The notes under the pieces are model-generated. The model was not told where the DNA came from, searched no databases, and saw nothing but the letters and a program-made list of their open reading frames with translations. DNA of 64,000 nucleotides from CAVYXK01 sp963708245 (GTDB lineage Bacteria > Pseudomonadota > Alphaproteobacteria > Acetobacterales > Acetobacteraceae): NCBI GenBank assembly GCA_963708245.1, contig OY970201.1, positions 1,860,001 to 1,924,000 of the forward strand, written 5' to 3'. The position numbers and the translations under genes were made by a program. Shown here piece after piece: positions 1 through 7,966 of this stretch (its first letter is position 1; each line of letters begins with the position of its first letter).

Positions 1-69
1 AACTGCCGGAGGGGACACAATATATGCCGCGAAACAGGGGGAACTCTCAGAGTCTGTCCGGGAACATTG

Positions 70-441
70 CTAGTTCCTGCATAGCCGTCTGACCATGAGA
101 CGGATGGAAGCGAGCAACAGAAAGGCACGCGCCTTCACATTGAGATTTTCCCAATCCTTACCCAGTCGACGACATCGGTTGAGCCACGCCAGCGTGCGTT
201 CGACCACCCATCGCTTTGGTAGCACGACAAAGCCCTTGGCCTGGTCAGATCGTTTGACGATCTCCACCTCGGCCTGCGACACGACACGCTTCAACGCCTC
301 CTGGAATCGCCGCCCCTGATAGCCGCCATCGGCATAAAGCTTCAGCAGGAACGGAAACATCCCGAACAGCGTCGCCAGCAGCATGGCGCCGCCATCGCGA
401 TCCTGGATGTCCGCCGCCGTCACGATGGCCTGTAGCAGCAA
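70..441 (-). CDS. IS5-family transposase, C-terminal frame (orfB), copy A
   Basis: This is the second half of the DDE transposase. It holds the second Asp in KLYADGGYQGRRF and the catalytic Glu in VVERTLAWLNRCRR. The frame is open upstream of its first Met, up to the A5G6 slippery run, where it reads GASIDPHGYDAGKKIKGKKR and matches the usual transposase core, so it is meant to be expressed as an orfAB fusion by -1 frameshifting. Its 123 residues are the same as in copy B, so both IS copies look recently active. Confidence 0.88.
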   Translation of the reverse strand: MLLQAIVTAADIQDRDGGAMLLATLFGMFPFLLKLYADGGYQGRRFQEALKRVVSQAEVEIVKRSDQAKGFVVLPKRWVVERTLAWLNRCRRLGKDWENLNVKARAFLLLASIRLMVRRLCRN

Positions 442-950
442 ACCCTGGGTATCGACCAGGACGTGCCGCTTCTTGCCCTTGATCTTCTTCCCCGCATCAT
501 ACCCATGCGGATCGATCGAGGCCCCCCTTTTTCGGCGCTCTTCACGCTCTGCGCATCAATCACCGCGGCGGTCGGGCTGGCCTCTCGCGAGGCCTGCTCA
601 CGACATTTCACATACAATGCGTGATGCAGTCGCTCCAGCGTGCCGTCCCAGGTCCATCGTTCCAGATAGTCGTGCACTGTGCTCCGCGGCGGCAGGTCCT
701 TGGGGATCGCCCGCCATTGGCAGCCGGTGCTCAGCACATACATCACGCCGTTCACCACCTGGCGGATATCAACGCTCCGCTTGTTGCCGCCCGGCTTGGC
801 CGGGGGGATCAATGGTTCCACCTCGGCCCATTCGGCATCAGTCAGATCGCTCTCATAGCGCAGTCGGGTGCGGTCGTACCGCGTCCGGTTCTCCTTGGTC
901 CACATCCAGTCCTCCGAATCGATGCTCGGGGGAGAGAGAATCACAGGCAA
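420..950 (-). CDS. IS5-family transposase, N-terminal frame (orfA), copy A
   Basis: This frame encodes the DUF4096-type N-terminal domain of an IS5/IS427 transposase (YESDLTDAEWAEVEPLIPP) and the first catalytic Asp region (AAVIDAQSVKSAEKGG). At the run of five A and six G (complement of 522-532) the ribosome must slip back by one base to enter the second frame and make the full transposase. Without slippage the protein ends about 25 residues later with unrelated sequence. It is nearly identical to the copy-B frame at 21619-22143; one visible difference is Trp versus Cys close to the end of the out-of-frame tail. Confidence 0.88.
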   Translation of the reverse strand: MPVILSPPSIDSEDWMWTKENRTRYDRTRLRYESDLTDAEWAEVEPLIPPAKPGGNKRSVDIRQVVNGVMYVLSTGCQWRAIPKDLPPRSTVHDYLERWTWDGTLERLHHALYVKCREQASREASPTAAVIDAQSVKSAEKGGPRSIRMGMMRGRRSRARSGTSWSIPRVCCYRPS

Positions 951-1299
951 TTCAATGGCTTCAAGGGTGACCCGCTAAGCGATTCTAAAAACTCAATTTG
1001 TTCCCGGACGGACACTCAGGTCTGAGAATTGTGAGCTCCTACCAGTCGCCGTCGCCCATACCGCGGGTCGGGATTGCGGTGCGAAAAGGGGATAGCGAAC
1101 TGCTGGATAAAATAAACACATCGCTAGCCAAGCTTGAAGCAGATGGCACGGTCAAAGCGATTTTCGCCAAGTACGGCGTCGATGATTGGGCGCCCCCGAA
1201 ATAATCCTCTCAGACTGCTCCTAATTATGCTAAGCCAACCAAGACAAGGCTGAGCATTTAAAGTATAATTCGCATTACTCGTAATATTGGCGGGGCGGT

Positions 1300-1373
1300 G
1301 TTCGCGGTAGGGACGCCCATTGCTGAGCGCCCCCCGCACAGATCCGTGCGAGCGGAATTCCCGCACACGGCTC
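1300..1373 (-). ncRNA. Group II intron 1 domains V-VI
   Basis: The 34-nt domain V hairpin (1340-1373) is followed by a domain VI hairpin with a loop at the TCAGCAATGG segment and a bulged branch-point A eight bases from the 3' splice site. These folds were read by hand from complementarity and agree with the family consensus. Confidence 0.8.
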
Positions 1374-2852
1374 CTACCTCGGGTGCCTGACGGCAAACCG
1401 CACGCTCGGCCAGGGATGCAGGACACGGGGCTTGGGGAGAAACTCGTCGGCCAGTTTCGCCATCCGCTGCCACGCCACGTATGCCCGCTGGCTGCGCCGG
1501 CAAAGCTGCCGGTGCCATAGGATCACGACATGGTAGCGGAACGCAGCCAACGCCGGGCTGTTAGTCGGCACGGCGTGGTAGGCGAAGTATCCAGCGACGA
1601 CCTGCGCGAGCCACCTCCCGACTTCCGGGATTGGCACGTGCCTCCGCTCCCGCAGCGCCTCCTTGGTCTCCCGCAACTTCGCGCCCATGCGATCCCGACG
1701 CGACTTCCTCCTGATCTGGAAGTCGCCTCGCCGGGACTTGCCGCAGATGAGTACAAAGCCCAGGAACTTGAAGGTTTCCGGTTTGCCAAGCCCCTGCTTC
1801 TCGCGGTTCTGCGCCGCAAAGCGGCCGAACGCGATCAGCCGGGTCTTGTCCGGGTGCAGCGACAGCGCGAACTCCCGCAGCCTATCACGCATCGCGTCCC
1901 AGAAGCGCCGGGCGTCACTCTCATGTTGGAAGCCCACGACGATGTCGTCGGCGTACCGCACCATGATCATGTCGCCCGTGGCCTCGCGCCGTCGCCAGCG
2001 TTCGGCCCAGAGGTCGAAGACGTAGTGGAGATAGACGTTCGCGAGCAGCGGTGAGATCACCGAACCCTGTCCCGTCCCCTTTTCCTCTATCGTTACCGCT
2101 CCATCTTCCAGGACCCCGGCCCGCAACCATTTCTGGACGAGCCGGAGGATGCGCCTGTCGCCGATCCGATGTTCCAGGAAGCGGACGACCCATTCCTGGG
2201 AAACTTCCGTGAAAAACGATCGGATGTCGGCGTCCAGTATGAAGTTCACCTTCCTGCTGCTGATCCCAACAATCAGTGCATCCAGCGCGTCGTGCTGGCT
2301 GCGCCCCGGTCGGAACCCATACGAGAACCCGAGGAAGTCTTGCTCGTAGATCACGTTCAGCACCGCCGCCACCGCCCTCTGGACAATCTTGTCTTCGAGC
2401 GCCGTGACCGCGAGCGGGCGCTTGCTGCCGTCTTCCTTCGGAATGTAGCTCCGGCGGGACGGCAGTGCCCGGTACGCTCCTGTTTGGACCCTTGTGTGCA
2501 GGTCTGCGATCCGTTGATCGAGGCCCTGTTCATAGGTCTCCCACGTCATGCCGTCGACGCCCGGGGCTGCGTCACGCTTCATCGCGTGGAACGCCGACCG
2601 CAGCATCTCGGGATTGATGTGGTGAAGGAGCGCAGTGAACCTCTCCTTCTCCCCTCGCCTTGCGGCGAGCCGTACGCGGTCCAGCGCCTGTGACACACTT
2701 TCCCGGTCCTGCGCCCGGCGCGTGCTTTGCTGGCTCGCGTTCCCCTTGGTCCCTGTCCTTGGCTCCACCGGCTCCGCGGCGGATCGCTCCGCTTTGTTCG
2801 TCGGCTTCACGGCTACTACGACAGAGTCAGACTTCTCGGGCGCGTGCATCAT
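1374..2852 (-). CDS. ltrA: Group II intron reverse transcriptase/maturase (intron 1)
   Basis: Intron-encoded protein of about 490 residues that copies the intron at its target and helps splicing. RT motifs follow in order: the APGVDGMTWETYEQ start region, YRALPSRRSYIPKEDGSKRPL, FLGFSYGFRPGRSQHDAL, GTGQGSVISPLLANVYLHYV and the catalytic YADD (MVRYADDIVVGF). A maturase X domain follows. The C-terminus (VLHPWPSVRFAVRHPR) carries no H-N-H endonuclease, so the intron probably uses nicked or single-stranded targets. The chosen start is the Met-Met pair at 2847-2852; a GTG at 2945 would add 31 basic residues that overlap intron RNA structure. The stop codon TAG abuts domain V. Confidence 0.88.
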   Translation of the reverse strand: MMHAPEKSDSVVVAVKPTNKAERSAAEPVEPRTGTKGNASQQSTRRAQDRESVSQALDRVRLAARRGEKERFTALLHHINPEMLRSAFHAMKRDAAPGVDGMTWETYEQGLDQRIADLHTRVQTGAYRALPSRRSYIPKEDGSKRPLAVTALEDKIVQRAVAAVLNVIYEQDFLGFSYGFRPGRSQHDALDALIVGISSRKVNFILDADIRSFFTEVSQEWVVRFLEHRIGDRRILRLVQKWLRAGVLEDGAVTIEEKGTGQGSVISPLLANVYLHYVFDLWAERWRRREATGDMIMVRYADDIVVGFQHESDARRFWDAMRDRLREFALSLHPDKTRLIAFGRFAAQNREKQGLGKPETFKFLGFVLICGKSRRGDFQIRRKSRRDRMGAKLRETKEALRERRHVPIPEVGRWLAQVVAGYFAYHAVPTNSPALAAFRYHVVILWHRQLCRRSQRAYVAWQRMAKLADEFLPKPRVLHPWPSVRFAVRHPR

Positions 2853-3223
2853 CGGTTTCGGCTTCTCGCCTTTCCGATGCGGACCTGCGTGTCCAGCCGC
2901 AGGCCAAGCCCGAGACCTCCCGGTTCCCGAACAAAGAGCTTCCACACATGCCAGGGTCTCCGACCACGCCGGGTCGGACAGACACTCGCGTTATCGCGTC
3001 CGTCCATGTGGCCTTCCGTGATTACGAACACGTCGGCACCCGGGTTGCTCAAGTTTTCGCGGCTCAATGGCTGGCCTGTGTGCTCCCCTGCCGACGCTTC
3101 GCCGACACCCTCGCGGATGGCAGCGCACGGCTCGGGGCCGATGCGGCTCGCTACGCCTTCATCGTGGGGGACTTGCACCTCCTACTCCTTGCCGGTTTTG
3201 ACCGGCGCACCGAAAATCTTCAT

Positions 3224-3394
3224 TTATGCGGAGGCGCGAAGCCGTGCAGCACGGTCGGCCAAACGTTCGTAGCGTTCCGCAAGCCGCAATAGTTCGGCGC
3301 GTATCTCATCAGAACCTGCGCGCGCGGCAACCTGCCTGATCTCTTCGGCGGTTTCGCGGTAATGCTCCGGAGCCGGGTGGGCTGATTCACTCAT
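3224..3394 (-). CDS. Small conserved hypothetical protein, 56 aa
   Basis: A short frame starts at ATG (3392-3394) and stops at TAA (3224-3226). It encodes a strongly helical, charged protein with the segment EIRAELLRLAERYERLADRA, a pattern shared by many small alphaproteobacterial proteins of unknown role (helical repeat of Leu/Ala with Arg/Glu). No signal peptide or membrane segment is visible. A strong ribosome binding site is not obvious. The group II intron lies 13 bp after its stop codon, so the intron entered just outside the gene. The function is unknown; the amphipathic composition argues for a real protein. Confidence 0.6.
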   Translation of the reverse strand: MSESAHPAPEHYRETAEEIRQVAARAGSDEIRAELLRLAERYERLADRAARLRASA

Positions 3395-3860
3395 GACAAT
3401 CTGACCTGACGCCGCAGCCTATAAATTTTCGATGTGGTTAACCAAGAGTGGCTCAAGATTTCTCCGGACGTTATGATTTCACATTTGCGACAGCAGCCGC
3501 CGCGCCGAATTGCGGGAGGGTGCTTTATCACCACTCGGCGTGGTTCAAAATTCTTGAATTTCGCACTGCGCCAAGGTCCGGTTTCCACCCGAAGCGGTCA
3601 TTGGACGAGGCGACCTCGCTCGCTTGGCGGTACGGCGACAGCATGACCCGCAAGGATGAGACAAAAGATTTCATCCGCTTCGTGCCATGTAATACCAGCC
3701 GACTGAAAGATTGACTCTCGGGGCGAGCCCAGTCCGGGCGCCGCAATGGCCCGGCCTTGTGCCTCGGGGAACCGCAGAAAGTCGTGGATTTGCCGGGCCA
3801 AGCCAGGCCGGGGATGGCGCGGCCAAGGCCCGATCGACGCAGTTATTCCGCGGCGGATCC
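3395..3860. other. Intergenic stretch without a convincing gene
   Basis: Short frames exist on both strands (for example plus 3448-3714) but none has a recognisable domain, a ribosome binding site or conserved-looking composition. AT content is slightly higher than in the neighbouring genes. No repeat or RNA signature was recognised. Confidence 0.5.
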
Positions 3861-4427
3861 TTAGCTGGAGATTGCCCGTGTCCACTGCAACGTCCTGACT
3901 GGTTCGGCGCTGGTTTCCTGCAGCAGCGCGATATGCCCAGGCTGCGCCGCAACTCGGTCCAGCCACGCGCGCACGGCCGTGAACGGAGCGAGACTGAACT
4001 CTCCCTCCTCGGCGACGTGCGTGTGTGCGTAGAGCGCGATATCCGCGATCCCGTACGCCGGACCGCTGAACCACGAATGCGCGGCAAGGTGCCCTTCCAT
4101 CACCGCGAGCGCATGCACGCCCCGCGCGCGGTTGGCCTCGATCATCTGCTCCTTGCCGGCCCGCGCTTCCCACGGGTCGGCGGGCCAGAATTGCGTGCTG
4201 CGTGCGAAATGATACAGGATGGCCCCCCTCTCGCTCAGCACCCGCCCGTCGTCCAGCCGCACCGCCGGGACCTTCCCGATCGGGTTGATCGCGCGGAATG
4301 CGGGCGCGGCAGTATCGCCGGTGAGCTGACTAACTTCGACTCGGCGGTGCGGAATGCCGAGTTGAGCCAGCAGCAGGCGAACCTTGTACACGTTCCCCGA
4401 GGGCAAGAAGCCGTAGAGCGTGATCAT
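3861..4427 (-). CDS. Glutathione S-transferase family protein
   Basis: The protein has 188 residues. The N-terminal thioredoxin-like domain (1-80) begins MITLYGFLPSGNVYKVRLLL, with the Ser/Asn that normally contacts glutathione, and includes the cis-Pro segment IGKVPAVRLDDG and the ESxAI-like motif as LSERGAILYHF. The C-terminal helical domain holds GIADIALYAHTHVAEEGEF, which matches the GST N-capping-box region. It is slightly shorter than usual (200-220 residues). It lies 14 bp downstream of the PLP-enzyme gene and is probably co-transcribed with it. Conjugation or isomerisation of an unknown electrophile is expected; the substrate cannot be read. Confidence 0.85.
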   Translation of the reverse strand: MITLYGFLPSGNVYKVRLLLAQLGIPHRRVEVSQLTGDTAAPAFRAINPIGKVPAVRLDDGRVLSERGAILYHFARSTQFWPADPWEARAGKEQMIEANRARGVHALAVMEGHLAAHSWFSGPAYGIADIALYAHTHVAEEGEFSLAPFTAVRAWLDRVAAQPGHIALLQETSAEPVRTLQWTRAISS

Positions 4428-4441
4428 ACCGGGTCTCCGGG

Positions 4442-5506
4442 TCAGGGGACGACGGCTTCGGTGACGAGAAGCAGCACACGGCTCATGGGTCCGAGGGCCA
4501 GGCGGGCACGTATCGTCTCATCCGCTACCGCCTGGCAGAGCCCGGCCAGGCCGGCAGCACCCGAGGGCGTGGTCGCCGGACCGCCATGGGCGGCGAGGAA
4601 CGCCGGCGCGGCGAGCAGCGCCGCCTCCGAAACCGGCAGCGCCTCTGCGGCAACGCGGCGCAACACGCGCAACGCTGGCGCCGAGGCTTCACCGCAGCTC
4701 AGCATTTCCGCCGCAGTCTCCAAGGTGCCGCCAATCGCCACTGGCCGCCCCGCCACGAGCGCCGCTGTCACGCAGGCGGCCGTCTCCGGCTCCACCACGA
4801 CCACACGCGCCGGCGGGGCCAGCGCGGCGCACAGCCCCTCCGCCATCGCCGCCGCCAGCCCGCCCACGCCGGCCTGCACGAACAGATGGGTTGGCGCGGG
4901 TCGTCCCTCCGAAGTAAGCTGCGTCCTGATCTCGTCCGCGATCACGCCATAGCCGGCCATCACGTCGGCCACCACCGGGTCGTCCGGGTCCTCGCCGGTG
5001 TCGGCGATCAGCAGCGCGTATCCCGGCCGCGCGGCCTGCGCGGCCGCACGCACGGCGTCGTCGTAAGTGCCGGGCACACGGACCACCTCGGCGCCCTTGG
5101 CCACGATGTGGGCGATCCGCGCATCCGGCACGATTGCAGGCAGGAACACCCGCGCCTGGGTTCCGGCAAGCCGCGCCGCCGCGGCCACGGCGAGGCCGTG
5201 ATTGCCGTCGCTCGCGCACACGAGGGCGGGAAGCGGCACACGCGGCCGCGCCGGGTCGAGCAGGGCGGCAACCGGCAGCGCCGCCGCACGGCCGAGCGCG
5301 CGCAGCCCGGCGTACACCCCGCCCAGCGCCTTGAAGCTGCCGAGCGGGCGGCGCCCTTCGTCCTTGACCAGGACCGCACCCACTCCGAGCGCGGCGGCGA
5401 GGTCGGGCAGGTCCAGCAGAGGTGTCGGGGCGTACACCGGGCACGAGCGCAGCAACGCGACCGGTGGATCGGCATCGGGAACTGGGGGCAACGAAACGTT
5501 CGGCAT
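4442..5506 (-). CDS. PLP-dependent ammonia-lyase-like enzyme (diaminopropionate/threonine dehydratase fold)
   Basis: The protein has 354 residues of fold-type II PLP enzyme. The Schiff-base Lys is in KDEGRRPLGSFKALGG, the substrate carboxylate loop is SDGNHG, and a Gly-rich phosphate-binding loop appears as QAGVGGLAAAMAEG. The segment order and the SFKALGG context resemble diaminopropionate ammonia-lyase (YgeX) and its relatives, which eliminate ammonia from 2,3-diaminopropionate. This protein is some 40-50 residues shorter than YgeX, so the substrate could also be another hydroxy- or amino-substituted amino acid. The downstream GST gene follows after 14 bp. Confidence 0.8.
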   Translation of the reverse strand: MPNVSLPPVPDADPPVALLRSCPVYAPTPLLDLPDLAAALGVGAVLVKDEGRRPLGSFKALGGVYAGLRALGRAAALPVAALLDPARPRVPLPALVCASDGNHGLAVAAAARLAGTQARVFLPAIVPDARIAHIVAKGAEVVRVPGTYDDAVRAAAQAARPGYALLIADTGEDPDDPVVADVMAGYGVIADEIRTQLTSEGRPAPTHLFVQAGVGGLAAAMAEGLCAALAPPARVVVVEPETAACVTAALVAGRPVAIGGTLETAAEMLSCGEASAPALRVLRRVAAEALPVSEAALLAAPAFLAAHGGPATTPSGAAGLAGLCQAVADETIRARLALGPMSRVLLLVTEAVVP

Positions 5507-6074
5507 GGCATCATTCTAGTGTTCTGACTTTGACACTTCGATCCCGACCGGGATGGCGGGATCGGCCGCGAACCAGATGGAGGCCGGGGATCGAAGCGAT
5601 AGGATCGCAACACTAGGGCCTGCCGAGTGGCGCCCAAATCAGGTGCTACGGTGTATGGCGAAACCCGCTCATTTGCACGGGTTGTCTTCGGCGTCCTTGC
5701 TATCCGCCGAAGGAGACTGCCGATGGTCACTGTGCGACAACAGTCCGCCAACCGGGATGCGGCCGGGCGGGAGGAGAAGATCGTCGAAGAAGGCGACTGG
5801 GGTGTGCGCTCGACTACATGGCCAAGGGCAAGACCGGCGTCGAGATTGTCACATTGCGGGACGATCAGTGACATAGAGTCAAAGATAGTTGCAATCGATA
5901 AATCCGTTCGTCTCTTAGGCCTGCGTTGCCTGCGTGCTGAACGTGGAACAGGTTCCGGCGAGCGCAAATGCGGGCACGCTTGCACCGAGTGCAGCGCTTG
6001 GTAAGTTGGTGAATTAGGCGCATCGTCCGGCCCGGCCGACCGAAAGCGCTCAGGTCGGAGGTCCAAGAAAGGCG
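5507..6074. other. Intergenic region with a possible gene remnant
   Basis: No complete gene is visible in 568 bp. On the plus strand, one frame at about 5806-5872 reads ALDYMAKGKTGVEIVTLRDD and then stops with TGA. It looks like the C-terminal end of a lost protein, but a matching upstream frame is not open. The last bases carry the ribosome binding site (AAGAAAGG) of the kinase gene that follows. Confidence 0.4.
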
Positions 6075-7004
6075 ATGAGCTCGGTGACAATCGCCGGCAT
6101 CGATATCGGAGGCACCAAGACACACATTGTTCTGGCGTGCCAGGGCAATGTGGTTGCCGAGCGCGTAATGGACTCTGCCGAATGGCGCGTCCGCGATCTC
6201 GCCGCAGACACACGGAGCCTGGCGGAACTACTCCGCCAAATGCACGAGACGCTGCCGGATGCCGTTGCCGTTGGCTCGCATGGCTGCGATGCCCAGGCAG
6301 AGTGCGACGCCTTTCAGCGGGCGCTTGAAAGCGCCATTGGCACCGCAGTGCATGTCGTCAATGACGCCGAGCTGATGGTACCAGCCGCCGGTTTCACGCA
6401 GGGCATCGGTGTCGTCGCCGGTACCGGCTCGATCGCTGTCTCGCGCCTGGAAGACGACACCATGCTGGTCGCCGGCGGCTGGGGCTGGATTTTGGGTGAC
6501 GAGGGCAGCGCACCAACGCTTGTCCGAGAGGCCGCGCGCGCAGTCCGCGCCTCCCTCGATCGCGGAGAGACCCCGGATCAATTGGCCGAAGCCCTGCTGG
6601 CTGCGCTCGGTGGATCGGACCCGACGCAGCTCGGCGGACTGTTGCAACGCGCGGGCACTGCGGCGGCAGTCGGAGCTCACGCGCACGCGGTGTTCGCCGC
6701 CGCGCAGGCTGGCTCCGATTTGGCGACGCAGGTCATCAGGATGGCTGGACAATCGCTTGCCGAGCTCGCCCGGCAACTCGTTCATCGCGGCGCACCCGCT
6801 GCGCGGGTTGTTGCCGGAGGTGGAGTGATCAGCAGCCAACCCCTGTTGATGACGGCGTTTACCGATGCCATGCGTCGTATTCTACCGTCCACCGAGGTGA
6901 TCTTGCTTCGCTCGCCGCCGGTAGCCGGTGCGCTGGTCCTCGCCGAACGCCTGCTGACCCGTCGCACGAAGTCGGAAACAGGGCGGCTGGGAGCGAAACA
7001 ATGA
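6075..7004 (+). CDS. BadF/BadG/BcrA/BcrD-type ATPase, N-acetylglucosamine-kinase-like sugar kinase
   Basis: The protein has 309 residues of the ASKHA fold. Phosphate-1 loop: GIDIGGTKTHIVLA (8-21). The second phosphate and adenosine regions appear as VVAGTGSIAV and VAGGGVISSQPLL. An Asp in VVNDAELMV is the usual base of sugar kinases, and GWGWILGDEGSA matches the family signature of GlcNAc kinases. It would phosphorylate an amino sugar or a sugar-amino acid conjugate after uptake. It is the first gene of a four-gene plus-strand operon; its stop overlaps the start of the permease gene (ATGA), so translation is probably coupled. The SIS enzyme at the operon end is the expected next catabolic step. 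Confidence 0.82.
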   Translation: MSSVTIAGIDIGGTKTHIVLACQGNVVAERVMDSAEWRVRDLAADTRSLAELLRQMHETLPDAVAVGSHGCDAQAECDAFQRALESAIGTAVHVVNDAELMVPAAGFTQGIGVVAGTGSIAVSRLEDDTMLVAGGWGWILGDEGSAPTLVREAARAVRASLDRGETPDQLAEALLAALGGSDPTQLGGLLQRAGTAAAVGAHAHAVFAAAQAGSDLATQVIRMAGQSLAELARQLVHRGAPAARVVAGGGVISSQPLLMTAFTDAMRRILPSTEVILLRSPPVAGALVLAERLLTRRTKSETGRLGAKQ

Positions 7005-7930
7005 CCGCGGCCGCCGCAGTCCTGCTCGGTCCTGGCCGGCGCAGCGCGCTGGTACGGGATTGGAAGGGTTGGCTCGTGGCCGTCCTGCTTCTCGTTGCAG
7101 TGAGCGGCCTGATCATCCTGGTCGCTCGCAGCCGGAACGTGCGCTGGAGTGCGATCGGCATATATCTTTTTGATCCGACGGTACTCGCCGGCGTCCGACT
7201 CACGCTTGTGTTCACCGTGCTCTCGATGCTGCTCGGCATCATTGCCGGAATCGTGCTCGCCGTCATGCGGCTGTCCCGCAACCCTGTTCTGGCAAATTTC
7301 AGCCGTCTCTACATCTGGTTTTTTCGGGGCACGCCGCTGCTCGTGCAGATCATCTTCTGGTTCAACATCCAGTTGTTCATTCCAAGGGTGCAGATCGGCC
7401 CGCTCGCCGTGGAGACCAATACGCTTATCCCGCCGTTTACGGCTGCACTGCTGGCGCTCAGCCTGAATGAGGGTGCCTATATGGCGGAGATCGTCCGCGG
7501 CGGATTGTTGTCGGTCGGCAAAGGACAAACGGAAGCCGCTGGCGCGCTTGGCCTCAGCCGCACCCAAACGATGCGGCTGATCATTCTGCCGCAAGCCATG
7601 CGCGTGATAGTGCCGCCGATCGGCAACCAGTCGATCTCGATGTTGAAGACAACCTCGCTGGTCTCCGTGGTTGCCGCGCAGGATCTGCTGACCCGGGTCG
7701 AGAACATCTACGCCAAGAACTTTTTGATCATCGAGCTGCTCATTGTTGCCAGTATCTGGTACCTGGTGCTGACAACACTTGCCTCGATCGGACAGCACTA
7801 CATCGAGCGCCGGCTCGGCCGTGGATTTGCCGAGGGCGGAGTTCGCGGGAGGCGCCCGGCTGACGACGATGCCGACGCAGCTCTTGGCAATCCAGGCAGT
7901 CCGCAAGGCGCCGGCGGCGAGCTTTTCTGA
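7001..7930 (+). CDS. Amino acid ABC transporter permease (HisM/GlnP family)
   Basis: The 309-residue membrane protein has an extra N-terminal membrane segment (VAVLLLVAVSGLIILVA) followed by the usual five-helix HEQRo core starting at VLAGVRLTLVFTVLSMLLG. The EAA loop that binds the ATPase reads GQTEAAGALGLSRTQTMRLI and is intact. It starts in the stop codon of the kinase gene. No ATP-binding protein gene is present in this operon, so the permease must borrow an ATPase encoded elsewhere. The gene order kinase-permease-binding protein-SIS links uptake to sugar chemistry rather than plain amino acid uptake. Confidence 0.9.
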   Translation: MTAAAAVLLGPGRRSALVRDWKGWLVAVLLLVAVSGLIILVARSRNVRWSAIGIYLFDPTVLAGVRLTLVFTVLSMLLGIIAGIVLAVMRLSRNPVLANFSRLYIWFFRGTPLLVQIIFWFNIQLFIPRVQIGPLAVETNTLIPPFTAALLALSLNEGAYMAEIVRGGLLSVGKGQTEAAGALGLSRTQTMRLIILPQAMRVIVPPIGNQSISMLKTTSLVSVVAAQDLLTRVENIYAKNFLIIELLIVASIWYLVLTTLASIGQHYIERRLGRGFAEGGVRGRRPADDDADAALGNPGSPQGAGGELF

Positions 7931-7966
7931 TCAACTGAACGTCCAATCCGGAGGAGGAACACATCC

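Larger units (their letters stand above)
50..1015 (-). mobile_element. IS5-family (IS427/IS1031-like) insertion sequence, copy A, 966 bp
   Basis: The element is bounded by 16-bp imperfect inverted repeats (GAGTCTGTCCGGGAAC at 50, inner complement of GTGTCCGTCCGGGAAC ending at 1015; 14 of 16 match) and flanked by a direct TCA duplication (47-49, 1016-1018). A 3-bp TNA target is characteristic of this IS5 subgroup. It carries two overlapping frames on the minus strand that together form one DDE transposase through a -1 shift. A second copy of identical length lies at 21548-22513 in the opposite orientation. It interrupts an amino-acid-binding protein gene. Confidence 0.93.
1..1204 (+). pseudogene. 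Polar amino acid ABC transporter binding protein (SBP_bac_3), C-terminal part, split by an IS
   Basis: Bases 2-49 and 1019-1204 form one open frame once the IS at 50-1015 and one copy of its 3-bp target duplication (TCA, 47-49 and 1016-1018) are removed. The reconstructed C-terminus contains VGIAVRKGDSELLDKIN followed by LEADGTVKAIFAKYGVDDW, the typical last lobe of family-3 periplasmic amino-acid-binding proteins, and ends with TAA at 1202-1204. The N-terminal part lies to the left of the window. As it stands the gene cannot make a full protein. Seen: frame continuity and the duplicated target. Known: this C-terminal signature belongs to His/Gln/Arg/opine-type binding proteins. No permease or ATPase gene lies directly downstream; a group II intron follows instead. 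Confidence 0.8.
1300..3210 (-). mobile_element. Group II intron 1 with reverse transcriptase, about 1.91 kb
   Basis: On the minus strand the intron starts with GTGCG at 3210 and a typical domain I start. It ends with domain V (1340-1373, starting GAGCCGTGTGCGGG) and domain VI. In domain VI the outer GCGG/CCGC helix and inner GGGGCGC/GCGTCCC helix leave a bulged UA; its A lies 8 nt before the end GAAC, so the 3' boundary is placed at 1300. The reverse transcriptase gene stops immediately before domain V. The 5' exon holds a small gene whose stop codon is only 13 bp upstream of the intron. Confidence 0.85.

Noticed and set aside
3448..3714. 88-codon plus-strand frame
   Set aside because: No ribosome binding site, no domain and no protein-like pattern; treated as non-coding.
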